Part shown: positions 35,384 to 43,419 of the stretch, piece after piece
Layout of the letters: every line of letters starts with the position of its first letter
Numbering within the stretch: the stretch's first letter is position 1
Assembly (NCBI GenBank): GCA_028719885.1
Contig: JAQYLT010000065.1
Coordinates: 1 to 64,000 of the forward strand
Length of the DNA: 64,000 nucleotides
Origin: Bacillota bacterium
Lineage (GTDB): Bacteria; Bacillota; Clostridia; Oscillospirales; Oscillospiraceae
Direction of reading: 5' to 3'
Notes under the pieces: generated by a model
Seen by the model: only the letters and a program-made list of their open reading frames with translations
What the model was told of the DNA's origin: nothing
Databases searched by the model: none
Position numbers and translations under genes: made by a program

Positions 35384-35953
35384 ATGTTAACCCTGATGAA
35401 TGGGCGGCCCCGGAACGAGGAAGGCCGCCTGGAAAAAGAAATCAAATGCTATGACCTGCTGGACAGACTGGGCATTCCCTATCAGCGCCTGGACCACTGG
35501 CCTGCGGATTCTATGGAGGTCTGCGGAGAAATCGACAAGAGCTTGAATGCCGTGATCTGCAAGAATCTGTTCCTGTGCAACCGGCAGGAGACGGCCTTTT
35601 ATCTGCTGCTGATCCCGGGGAACAAGCCCTTTAAAACCAAATACCTCTCCGCCCAGCTGGGGGTGTCCCGGCTTTCTTTCGGGAAAGAGGAATACATGGA
35701 GCGATTTTTGGACAATACCCCCGGCTCTGCCACGGTGCTGGGACTGATGAACGACCATGAAAACCGGGTCCAGCTGGTGATTGACCGGGATGTGTTCCGC
35801 CATGAATATTTCGGCTGCCATCCCTGCATCAATACCTCCAGCCTCCGTCTGCGGCTTTCGGATGTGATGGAGAAGCTGCTGCCCGCCATCCACCATGAGG
35901 CGGTGCTGGTGGAGCTGCCCTGGGAAGAGGAGGCACCATGCACAAATCAGTGA
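35384..35953 (+). CDS. ProX/YbaK-type aminoacyl-tRNA deacylase domain protein
   Basis: A 189-residue protein with the YbaK/prolyl-tRNA editing fold, which hydrolyses mischarged aminoacyl-tRNA. Supporting segments are AVICKNLFLCNRQETAFYLLLIPGNK, holding the conserved Lys, and the GSATVLGLMNDHENRVQLVID region typical of ProX/PrdX proteins. GGAGGAG precedes the ATG. The last 16 bases overlap the next gene. The substrate tRNA is not deducible, but Ala-tRNA(Pro) is the usual one for ProX. Confidence 0.85.
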   Translation: MLTLMNGRPRNEEGRLEKEIKCYDLLDRLGIPYQRLDHWPADSMEVCGEIDKSLNAVICKNLFLCNRQETAFYLLLIPGNKPFKTKYLSAQLGVSRLSFGKEEYMERFLDNTPGSATVLGLMNDHENRVQLVIDRDVFRHEYFGCHPCINTSSLRLRLSDVMEKLLPAIHHEAVLVELPWEEEAPCTNQ

Positions 35954-36483
35954 GCATTGCCCTGGGGGAGGTGGGCTACCTGGAAAAGCAGACCCCCGAA
36001 AACCTGGACGACAAGCTGGCCAATCCGGGGGAGGAGAACTTCACCAAATACGCCCGGGATATGGCCGCCCACCCGGGATTTTACCTGGGAAACAAGCAGG
36101 GCTATCCCTGGTGCGATGTGTTTGTGGACTGGTGCTTTACCCAGGCCTATGGGGTGCAAAATGCCAGGAAGCTGCTGTGCCAGCCCCTGTTCAGCAAGGG
36201 CGCAGGCTGCCGCCATTCCTTTGGCTATTTTCAGGAGGCGGGTCGGCTGGTTTTCTTCCCCCAGCCGGGAGACCAGATCTTTTTCCGGCGGAATGACCAA
36301 ATCTGCCACACCGGAATTGTGGTAAAGGTGGAAGACGGCCTGGTATATACCGTGGAGGGCAACACCTCCGATGAAGACGGGGTCATCCCCAACGGCGGCT
36401 GTGTGACGGAAAAGCAGTACCCCATGGATTCCACCAGCATCGCAGGCTACGGCCGGCCGGATTATTCCCTGGTCAATGAGTAA
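35938..36483 (+). CDS. CHAP-domain (amidase/peptidase) protein
   Basis: 181 residues without a clear signal peptide. The Cys-His pair expected of CHAP enzymes is visible: WCDVFVDWCF (Cys about residue 61), then CHTGIVVKV (His) and VEGNTS. CHAP domains cleave peptidoglycan cross-bridges or related amides. The lack of a signal peptide suggests a cytoplasmic role or non-classical export. It overlaps the ProX-like gene by 16 bp, so the two are translated together. Confidence 0.78.
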   Translation: MHKSVSIALGEVGYLEKQTPENLDDKLANPGEENFTKYARDMAAHPGFYLGNKQGYPWCDVFVDWCFTQAYGVQNARKLLCQPLFSKGAGCRHSFGYFQEAGRLVFFPQPGDQIFFRRNDQICHTGIVVKVEDGLVYTVEGNTSDEDGVIPNGGCVTEKQYPMDSTSIAGYGRPDYSLVNE

Positions 36484-36494
36484 CAGAGCCGAGC

Positions 36495-36763
36495 CTGCCA
36501 GTATGTGTTCGTAGGGAATGCATTTATGCATTCCGCCCGGTAACGGTTTTGCACTGGTGCGTTGAATGGAAAAATGATGGACGATTCGTAGGGAATGCAT
36601 TCATGCATTCCGCTTGCGTTAAATTTCAAAATTGGTTGGTTGAATTGGAAAACGCCAAAAATATGTTTCAAAAAATACCATTCATCGAACCGCGATATAA
36701 ATCCAACGTTGCGGAACGGATAAATCCGTTCCCTACGAAATATCTCTGCAAATTCCAATTTTT
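36495..36763. repeat. Palindromic intergenic repeat, copy E (three-module, left end eroded)
   Basis: Cores GGAATGCATTTATGCATTCC (36515-36534), GGAATGCATTCATGCATTCC (36592-36611) and GGAACGGATAAATCCGTTCC (36713-36732). The right end CAAATTCCAATTT (36749) is intact. The left AAATTGG end is missing, although the adjoining CAGTATGTGTTCGTAGGG matches copy D. It fills the space between convergent stop codons. Confidence 0.8.
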
Positions 36764-37315
36764 CTACGGGATTCTTTCATATCTTCCCGCATACACCGCA
36801 TACCCGTGGCCCGGTTCCGGCTGCCACTGGTAGCGGTTTTTGTTTTCCTCCGGGAAAAGATAGGCCATGATGCAGGCAATCACCCCTCCATGGGTGATGA
36901 GCGCGGTGGGCAGGTTTTCTTCTTCCAGACGGCGGAAGGCGGCGAGCACTCTTTCTTCCATCTGCTCACCGCTTTCTCCCCCGGGGGGAATGTTTCCATG
37001 GTTGTCCCCGGAAATCCAGGCGAGATACTCCGGGTCGCTTTTCAATTCCTGGTAGGAATGGAGCTCGAAGCGGCCAAAATCAATCTCCCGAAAGGCCGGA
37101 CGGATTTCGTGGGGTACCTCCCCAAACAGCAGGGAAAGGGTCTGCTCCGTGCGCTTCATCCCACTGGTGAGAAACCGGGCGGGGGGAAGCACATAGCGCA
37201 GCTGCCGCAATTCCGCCTCCCCGCCGGGGGAGAGGGGGAGGTCGGCGCTGCCGCAGTAGAGGTGCTCCTCGTTGGCCCGGGTCCTCCCGTGGCGAATCAG
37301 ATAGATGGGGCTCAT
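36764..37315 (-). CDS. cobC: Histidine phosphatase, likely alpha-ribazole phosphatase
   Basis: A 183-residue phosphoglycerate-mutase-type phosphatase with the catalytic motif LIRHGRTRANEE, EIDFGRFELHSY and THGGVIACI (second His). As the last gene of a cobT-cobU-cobS cluster, it most likely removes the 5'-phosphate of the alpha-ribazole moiety in nucleotide-loop assembly. The ATG at 37315 overlaps the stop of the preceding gene; an upstream open stretch in this frame is not coding. The substrate is assigned from context. Confidence 0.85.
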   Translation of the reverse strand: MSPIYLIRHGRTRANEEHLYCGSADLPLSPGGEAELRQLRYVLPPARFLTSGMKRTEQTLSLLFGEVPHEIRPAFREIDFGRFELHSYQELKSDPEYLAWISGDNHGNIPPGGESGEQMEERVLAAFRRLEEENLPTALITHGGVIACIMAYLFPEENKNRYQWQPEPGHGYAVYAGRYERIP

Positions 37316-37686
37316 TTCAGCTTTTGCTCCAATCCGCAGAAAATCCGGCTGACGGAATCGGCGTTCTTCGTCAGATATTGGCACAGCCGTCCGGTTTCCT
37401 GCCGCCATTGCCGCAGGGTGGCGTCCGTGGGAACCACGCCGCAAAAAATATCCTGGCAGATCAGCACGGAGTTTTTCCATTTGTCTTTGTACTGCTGAAA
37501 AAGTGCCACCGGGTCCTTCCCGGCTTTCACACAGCCAAGGGTGAATTCCTCAATTTTGTCAATGCAGGGGGCCGAAAAGATGATTTCCTCCCCGGTGCAG
37601 GTGAAAATCTGTGCATCTGTCAGGTGAAAAGCGGCCTTGGCAAAGTCCCGCTTGCCCTGATAGGCACCTCCAATAATCAGCTTCAT
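37312..37686 (-). CDS. Short CobU-like P-loop protein
   Basis: 124 residues beginning MKLIIGGAYQGKRDFA, the CobU-type P-loop GGxxxGK, followed by a shortened body. Full CobU proteins are about 180 residues and one is encoded 0.7 kb upstream in the same operon, so this is a second, reduced member. It may be a paralogous cobinamide kinase or a partner subunit. TAAGGAGGAAACGG supports the start; the stop overlaps the phosphatase start. Confidence 0.7.
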   Translation of the reverse strand: MKLIIGGAYQGKRDFAKAAFHLTDAQIFTCTGEEIIFSAPCIDKIEEFTLGCVKAGKDPVALFQQYKDKWKNSVLICQDIFCGVVPTDATLRQWRQETGRLCQYLTKNADSVSRIFCGLEQKLK

Positions 37687-37697
37687 CCGTTTCCTCC

Positions 37698-38435
37698 TTA
37701 TCGATATAAAACCGCCAGGGTGACCAGGGCGGTGAGCTCTCCAATGGTCAGGCAATAGCCGGAGATGTCGCCGTTCATGCCCTTTAAGGAACCATAGCCG
37801 CGAAGCAGCGCCAGGCAGAAGCCGGCCACGCAGCCCAGCAGGGTCAGGCCGAACTTGGTCCGCATCCAAAAGCCACAGCCAATGGCCGCAAGCAGCATCA
37901 CCAGCGGCGCAGCTACGTGGGGCTGCCGTTGGGCGTACTGGCTGGTCGCCATGGGCGGCAGCAGCTGAATGGCAATCACGCTGCAGCACCGGCTCACCAC
38001 GGGAATCAGAATCAGAACGGTCATTCGCATGCCGGGATACAGGGATACAAAGGCGGAGAACTGACAGAGAATCACCAGCACCACCCCAATCACCGCAAAG
38101 CTGCCCACATGGGAATCCTTGAGGATTTCCCGGCGGCGCTCCAAACTGCGATAGGACCGCACCGCATCCGTCACATCCATAAATCCATCCAGGTGCATAA
38201 ATCCGGTGAGCAGATAGGGCGCGGCGGTCAGCACCATGGCCCGAATGGCCTGGGGCAGACCGAACCAATCGCAAATCCACAGCAGCCCCCACCAGATAAG
38301 GCCGATTTCCAGCCCGATGAGCGGCAGACACAACAGCATCCGGTCCCGGGCCTTTTCCTCCCAGCCGTGCCAGGGAAAGGGGAGGGCGCAGAACATGCTC
38401 TGGCACATGCCCAGGGCGTATAACCAAAGCTTCAT
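37698..38435 (-). CDS. cobS: Adenosylcobinamide-GDP ribazoletransferase (cobalamin synthase)
   Basis: A 245-residue polytopic membrane enzyme joining adenosylcobinamide-GDP to alpha-ribazole (phosphate). It has the signature LDGFMDVTDA in the cytoplasmic loop and KGMNGDISGY later, with five or more helices. Its ATG overlaps the stop of cobU by 4 bp, so it is translated with it. Confidence 0.93.
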   Translation of the reverse strand: MKLWLYALGMCQSMFCALPFPWHGWEEKARDRMLLCLPLIGLEIGLIWWGLLWICDWFGLPQAIRAMVLTAAPYLLTGFMHLDGFMDVTDAVRSYRSLERRREILKDSHVGSFAVIGVVLVILCQFSAFVSLYPGMRMTVLILIPVVSRCCSVIAIQLLPPMATSQYAQRQPHVAAPLVMLLAAIGCGFWMRTKFGLTLLGCVAGFCLALLRGYGSLKGMNGDISGYCLTIGELTALVTLAVLYR

Positions 38436-38974
38436 GGCTGAAAATCCCCCTTGTGTACAACGACATTTCCGACGGTGAGCTCCAATACCACATCGCTGAC
38501 GGCAGCAAGCCTGCGGTCGATCATGGCAAGGGCCCTGCGGTAGGTTTCGGTGACTTCGTCATACTGTAAAGCATCGGAGTAGATGTAGTCGCTGACCACC
38601 ACAATGTTGGCAACAGACTTTGCGAATGCCACCAGCTCGTCGGCGCATTTTTCCCCGACTGTGGGATTGAGCCGATAGTCCGGAGGGATGAAAAGCTCGT
38701 TCATCAGCAGGGCGGTGGTGCTGTCCAGCAGAAAGCTGCCGCGTTTGTCCACATTGGACAGACAGCTCAGAATGTCCCGTCCGCATTCCACAGTCTCAAA
38801 GCCCAGCCCCTCCCGGTCGGCAACATGGCGGCGGATACGCTCCCGGTCCTCTTCATCCACGGGAATCATGGTGGCGATGTAGTAGTGGGGTCCGCCCTTT
38901 GCCAGCTCCACCGCCAGACGCTGTGCCAGGGAGGATTTTCCGTTCTTCGCACCACCGGTGATGAAGACGATCAT
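38432..38974 (-). CDS. cobU: Adenosylcobinamide kinase / guanylyltransferase
   Basis: A 180-residue P-loop enzyme that phosphorylates adenosylcobinamide and then transfers GMP. It starts MIVFITGGAKNGKSS (GGxxxGKS P-loop). RIRRHVADR holds the guanylyl-accepting His, and VVSDYIYSD is the Walker B region. It overlaps cobT by 4 bp upstream and cobS downstream. Confidence 0.93.
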   Translation of the reverse strand: MIVFITGGAKNGKSSLAQRLAVELAKGGPHYYIATMIPVDEEDRERIRRHVADREGLGFETVECGRDILSCLSNVDKRGSFLLDSTTALLMNELFIPPDYRLNPTVGEKCADELVAFAKSVANIVVVSDYIYSDALQYDEVTETYRRALAMIDRRLAAVSDVVLELTVGNVVVHKGDFQP

Positions 38975-40065
38975 ACCTCGGCCTCCACGGTGAACTTGTC
39001 TCCCTCCCGGATTTCCTCCAGATAGCCGTCGTCAATGCCCGCCTGCTCAAAGGTGGCCATGTGATTGATGATGGCGCAGGCGGCTTTCAGCACCTGGAAG
39101 GCCAGGGGGCAGCCGCTGCCCTCACCAAGACGCATGCCCAGCAGGAAGATGGGCTGCAGCTCCATGGCCTCCATGGCCAGCCTGTAGCCGATTTCAAAGG
39201 AGGCGTGGCTGGGCACCAGATAGTGCCGCACCAGGGGATTCAGCTTTACGGCACACAGAGCGGCCGCGGCGGAGATGAAGCCATCGATCACCACCGGACG
39301 CTTGGTTGCCGCTGCGCCCAAAAATCCGCCGCACATAGCGGCAAGGTCAAAGCCGCCCACCTTGGAGAGTACGTCCACCACATCGTTTTTGTCCGGCTGG
39401 TTCAGCTGGATGGCCCGGCGGATGGTTTCCTTTTTCACCTGGAAAGCCTCATCGGTGATTCCGCCGCCTCTGCCGGTGACGGCCTCCACATCCGCGGAAA
39501 GCAGCACGGAGAGCACGGCGGAGGAGGTGGTGGTGTTGCCGATGCCCATTTCACCGATGCCTAATCCATCCGCTTCCGTGCGAATGGCGATCCCCGCTCC
39601 GGTGAGGATGGCGGTGATGGCCTGCTCCCGGGTCATGGCCGGGCCCTTGACGATGTTGCCGGTGCCAAAGGCAATTTTCCGGTTTACCACCGCCGGGTCG
39701 TGAATCACGGCATTCACACCCACGTCGCACACGGTAATGCCCACGCCGAATTCCTTGCACAGGGTGGAGGCCCCGGTTTTGGCCCGGGTCAGGTTGATGG
39801 TCTGCATCAGGGTGACGGACTGGGGCGCGCTGGAAACCCCCTCCTCCACCACGCCGTTGTCGGCGGCGAATACCAAAAGGTGGGGGTGATCCATTTGGTT
39901 GTGTACCTTTCCGGTGATGCCCGCCAGCTGAATGGAGAGCTCCTCCAGCCGTCCCAGGCTTTCCGGCGGCTTTGCCAGCTGGGCCTGCCGCACCCGGGCT
40001 GCCTCCATGGCTGCCTCATCCGGAGGGGTGATTTTTTCAAGAAGTGATTTTAATTCCATTTCCAT
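38971..40065 (-). CDS. cobT: Nicotinate-nucleotide-dimethylbenzimidazole phosphoribosyltransferase
   Basis: A 364-residue enzyme that activates the lower-ligand base to alpha-ribazole phosphate. The motifs VFAADNGVVEEGVSSAP, GEMGIGNTTTSSA, FDLAAMCGGFLGAA and GMRLGEGSGCPLA (catalytic Glu) are present. It heads the cobT-cobU-cobS-cobU-like-cobC run, which covers lower-ligand attachment only. Corrin-ring genes are absent here, so the cell probably salvages cobinamide. No cobalamin riboswitch is visible upstream; a palindromic repeat occupies that space. Confidence 0.96.
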   Translation of the reverse strand: MEMELKSLLEKITPPDEAAMEAARVRQAQLAKPPESLGRLEELSIQLAGITGKVHNQMDHPHLLVFAADNGVVEEGVSSAPQSVTLMQTINLTRAKTGASTLCKEFGVGITVCDVGVNAVIHDPAVVNRKIAFGTGNIVKGPAMTREQAITAILTGAGIAIRTEADGLGIGEMGIGNTTTSSAVLSVLLSADVEAVTGRGGGITDEAFQVKKETIRRAIQLNQPDKNDVVDVLSKVGGFDLAAMCGGFLGAAATKRPVVIDGFISAAAALCAVKLNPLVRHYLVPSHASFEIGYRLAMEAMELQPIFLLGMRLGEGSGCPLAFQVLKAACAIINHMATFEQAGIDDGYLEEIREGDKFTVEAEV

Positions 40066-40113
40066 TTTTCCTTGCTCCCTTATGTGATTGATTCGGATTC
40101 ACGAAAAATCAGA

Positions 40114-40312
40114 CAAATTGTAATTTGTAGGGATAATTCGTAGGGAACGGATTTATCCGTTCCGCCCGGTAACGTTTTTATGAGGTGCACGTTGAATGGA
40201 AAAATATTGAAAAAAGGAACCCGTTACCATCCAACGAACCATTGATGTTGACTGACGTTTCGGAACGGATAAATCCGTTCCCTACGAACACATACTGACA
40301 AACACCAATTTT
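40114..40312. repeat. Palindromic intergenic repeat, copy F
   Basis: Ends CAAATTGTAATTTG and CAAACACCAATTTT; cores at 40144-40163 and 40262-40281 (GGAACGGATTTATCCGTTCC and its AAA variant). It is nearly identical to copy D in opposite orientation. It ends 5 bp before the stop of the TIM-barrel gene and fills the cobT upstream region. Confidence 0.88.
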
Positions 40313-40317
40313 CCATA

Positions 40318-41070
40318 TTACAGCGGTGACAGAAGTGCATTCTCCGCCAGCCAGGAGATGTTCTCTCCGATTTCCGGCAGCTCCAGGGTGGCGGTGGCGC
40401 CGGAGGGGAGGGAGTGTATCAGGGATTTTATGTCCAATGTTCCGTCCCACAGGGCACTGTGGGTGTCGGCGGTGCCGTCGTTGTTGTGCAGGTGGGTGTG
40501 GCTCAGTAATTCTCCCCAGCAGGCAATCCAGTCCTCCACGCTTACGGAAGAATAGGCGTTTACATGGCCCACATCCAGGCAGAGCCGAAGCCGGGCGTCA
40601 TTCACCTGGGAGACGATGGAGCGGAGCATTTCCGGCTCCTCCTCCAGTACGTTTTCCAGGCAGATTTCATAATCTCCCGGATGATTCTCCAGAAATTCCC
40701 GCCAGAAGAGCGTGGACTGCTCCACATACCAACAGGGGTAGTACAGCTTGGGATGAAAGCCCCCGTGGAGAATCAGCTTTTTCCCGCCGTATTCCCGGGT
40801 GAGCGCCAGGGCCTGCTCAAAGCGAAATGCCGCCAGCTTACGGGCGAGGGGATCGACGGCGCAGGGGAAAAGCTCGTTAAAAGGGCCGTGAAGCAGCCGC
40901 CGGGAAATCTGCTCCAGCTGATGATTCAGGGCAGCGGCGGTTTGCTCCCGAAAGCGGTCAATGTTCATGGCGGTGCAGTAGTCGGCGATTTCCACACCCA
41001 GGCCGTATTTCCGGGCCAAGGCACCGGCCTGGGAATCGATGGTGGAGAGAAAAAGCTGATTGCAGTTCAT
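40318..41070 (-). CDS. TIM-barrel sugar-phosphate isomerase/epimerase-like protein
   Basis: 250 residues of the AP-endonuclease 2/xylose-isomerase-like fold. Candidate metal ligands lie in LILHGGFHP, ICLENV, LCLDVGHVN and HLHNNDGTADTHSALWDG. The substrate is unknown. It starts directly after the predicted cobalamin ECF S component on the same strand and precedes cobT, so it may act in corrinoid metabolism, but that is inference from position only. Confidence 0.8.
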   Translation of the reverse strand: MNCNQLFLSTIDSQAGALARKYGLGVEIADYCTAMNIDRFREQTAAALNHQLEQISRRLLHGPFNELFPCAVDPLARKLAAFRFEQALALTREYGGKKLILHGGFHPKLYYPCWYVEQSTLFWREFLENHPGDYEICLENVLEEEPEMLRSIVSQVNDARLRLCLDVGHVNAYSSVSVEDWIACWGELLSHTHLHNNDGTADTHSALWDGTLDIKSLIHSLPSGATATLELPEIGENISWLAENALLSPL

Positions 41071-41071
41071 A

Positions 41072-41767
41072 TCAAAGCTCCAAAATGCCGTATTTGCTTT
41101 GCAGCCGGTCCAGCTTGCGAAGCAGCGGACCGCTGACGAAGAACAGGGTCAGCGCCGCGCCGATGCCGTGGGTCGCGTTGTAGCCGATGCCTGCGGCGTA
41201 TACAGCCAAAACGTTTTTCACCGTGAATTTGCTCAGCATGGTGAACACGGTGCAGCTGTCCAGCAGCGGACCGATGACGAAGAGAATGGAAAAGAATCCG
41301 AAAGGCGCCAGAATGTAGGGCTTGGCCCAATTCCGCCGCCGGTGGAAGATCATTCCCGCGAGAAAGCCGCCGAAGCCGTAGGCAAACATCTGCCAGGGCG
41401 TCCAGGGCCCCTGGCTGAAAAAGAAATTGCTGGCAAAGGCGGCAACAGCTCCCGTGAGGAAGCCCGCCTCCGGACCGAAGGCAATGCCTGTAATCATAAT
41501 GATGCCGGTGATGGTTTTTAAATAAGGAGAAAAGGCGAACACCACCCGGGAAACCGCAGCCAGGGCGGCCATCACCGTGAGGATGACCAATTCTCTCGCC
41601 TGGGGGCGGCGTGCCTCAAACCGAAAGAAAAAGGGCAGCATCAGTTCGATGATAATCATGGTGCTGATCAGATAGTACCATCGGCCCTTTACCTGGGTGC
41701 CCAGAAACAGGGTCAGGGGAATCAGCACCAGGATCACAAGAATGGACAGAAAGGTGGATTTTCTCAC
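41072..41767 (-). CDS. ECF transporter S component, probably cobalamin-specific (CbrT-like)
   Basis: A 231-residue membrane protein with six or seven helices and the S-component region GFLTGAVAAFASNFFFSQGPWTPWQMFAYG. This GPWTPWQM motif is what I recall from CbrT-type S components that import vitamin B12. It overlaps the ATPase gene by 4 bp, so the S, A and T subunits form one operon. Placement beside cobT-cobU-cobS supports a corrinoid substrate. Specificity is inferred. Confidence 0.8.
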   Translation of the reverse strand: MRKSTFLSILVILVLIPLTLFLGTQVKGRWYYLISTMIIIELMLPFFFRFEARRPQARELVILTVMAALAAVSRVVFAFSPYLKTITGIIMITGIAFGPEAGFLTGAVAAFASNFFFSQGPWTPWQMFAYGFGGFLAGMIFHRRRNWAKPYILAPFGFFSILFVIGPLLDSCTVFTMLSKFTVKNVLAVYAAGIGYNATHGIGAALTLFFVSGPLLRKLDRLQSKYGILEL

Positions 41768-43419
41768 GGCCTTTCCTCCCGGTTCTGCTTCAGCAGCGCC
41801 ACCACATCCCGGGCGGTAACGGCATTTTCAAAGAGGTGCCGGCTCATCCGGTTGGCGGCGGTGGTGTAGAAGCTGTTGGAGCCGAAGAACCGCCGGGGGG
41901 TATCGGAGGTGAGCAGCTGCCCGTCGAAGAACATGCCCACCAAATCGGCGTACTCGGCGCAGAATTCAATGTCGTGGGATACCATCACCACGGTGATGCC
42001 CCGGCGGCATAGGCCTTTCAAAATTTCCGCAAAGGATTGCTTGAAGAAGCTGTCCAGCCCCTTGGTGGGCTCGTCCAGCAGAAGCAGCCTGGGCTCCGCC
42101 AGCAGTACCTTGGCCAGGGCGGCCCGCTGGATTTCACCGCCGGACAGGTCGGCGGGGTGGGCACCCAGCAAATGCTCCACCTGGCAGAGCGCGGCGATTT
42201 CCGCAATTTTTTCCGGAGAGGTGCCCATCTCCTGCAAATCCTCCCGGAGGGTCTGCTTGACGAAGAGACATTTCGGGTCCTGGGGCAGCATGGTCAGGCA
42301 GCCCTGGTACAAATTCCCCCGGTAGGCTTTCAGATCCTTGCCGAAGAGCCGGACGCTGCCCCGATATAGCTTACAGATGCCGCAGATGGCTTTCAGCGCA
42401 GTGGATTTTCCCGCGCCGTTTCCGCCGACAATGGCATAAAAGCATCCCTGGGGAACGGATAGATGGATGTCCTTTAAAATATCCGGGCTGTCCTTTTCAT
42501 AGCGGAACCAGCCGCCTTTCAGCTCCAGGGCAGGAACCCCTCCGTCGGGAACGCCGGGCTCCGGGGGCAGAGCTTTGATGGGGGCCGGCTGGGGAAAGAG
42601 TCGGCTCAGCCAATTCCGTCCCTCCCGCACGGTGAGGGGGCAGGGGAGGGAGGAGGCGGATTCATAGAAGATTTTCACCGGTGCGGGCAGAGCGGAGAAC
42701 ATGGGGCTCCGCTCCTGATAAAGCTGCCGGGCCACCTCCCGGGGGGCTCCGGAGGCGGTGACGCGGCCATGCTCCATCACCACCACACGGTCCGCCGCGG
42801 GGAATACCTCCTCCGTCCGGTGCTCGGTGATGAGAATGGTGGTTCCCAACTCCCGGTTGATTTTTTGAATGGTGTTTAAAAAGTCGGCGGCGGCAATGGG
42901 GTCCAACTGACTGGTGGGCTCATCCAGAATCAGCACCTCCGGCTGCATGGCCATGATGGAGGCCAGGTTCAGCAGCTGCTTCTGCCCGCCGGAAAGCTCC
43001 GAAATCTCCCGGTGAAACCAATCCTGAATGCCAAAAAAGCTGGCCATCTCCGCCACCCGCAGGCGCATGGTGCTCTGGTCACAGCTTAAGTTTTCCAGCC
43101 CAAAGGCCAGCTCATGCCAGACCTTATCGGTGACGATCTGATCGTCCGGATTCTGCATCACAAAGCCGATTCGGGCAGCCTGCTCCCGCAGATTGATCTG
43201 CTCCAGAGGGGTGCCGTCCAGCAGCACGGAGCCGGAGCGTTCCCCGTGGGGGGTGAGCACGGTTTTCAGGTGGCGCAGCAGGGTGGTTTTGCCGCAGCCG
43301 GATTTGCCGCAGAGCAGCACGAATTCCCCCGGCTCAATGGAAAGACTGATTTCGTCCAGCGCTTTTTGTCCGGCGCCGGGATAGGAAAAGCTCAGATCCT
43401 GGATCTGGAAATGCGCCAT
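41764..43419 (-). CDS. ECF transporter ATPase with two fused nucleotide-binding domains
   Basis: 551 residues containing two complete ABC ATPases. Domain 1 has CGKSGCGKTTL, LSGGQKQ and VLILDEPTSQLD; domain 2 has VGGNGAGKSTAL, LSGGEIQRAAL and LLLLDEPTKGLD. Fused pairs of this kind replace separate EcfA1 and EcfA2. The ATG at 43419 is chosen for AAGGAGGTGATC just upstream; the frame is open further 5' but overlaps the T-component gene. Confidence 0.93.
   Translation of the reverse strand: MAHFQIQDLSFSYPGAGQKALDEISLSIEPGEFVLLCGKSGCGKTTLLRHLKTVLTPHGERSGSVLLDGTPLEQINLREQAARIGFVMQNPDDQIVTDKVWHELAFGLENLSCDQSTMRLRVAEMASFFGIQDWFHREISELSGGQKQLLNLASIMAMQPEVLILDEPTSQLDPIAAADFLNTIQKINRELGTTILITEHRTEEVFPAADRVVVMEHGRVTASGAPREVARQLYQERSPMFSALPAPVKIFYESASSLPCPLTVREGRNWLSRLFPQPAPIKALPPEPGVPDGGVPALELKGGWFRYEKDSPDILKDIHLSVPQGCFYAIVGGNGAGKSTALKAICGICKLYRGSVRLFGKDLKAYRGNLYQGCLTMLPQDPKCLFVKQTLREDLQEMGTSPEKIAEIAALCQVEHLLGAHPADLSGGEIQRAALAKVLLAEPRLLLLDEPTKGLDSFFKQSFAEILKGLCRRGITVVMVSHDIEFCAEYADLVGMFFDGQLLTSDTPRRFFGSNSFYTTAANRMSRHLFENAVTARDVVALLKQNREERP

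Noticed and set aside
40066..40317. Cobalamin riboswitch expected upstream of cobT or the ECF operon.
   Set aside because: The conserved B12-box was not found, and the space is taken by repeat F or, for the ECF operon, is too short.
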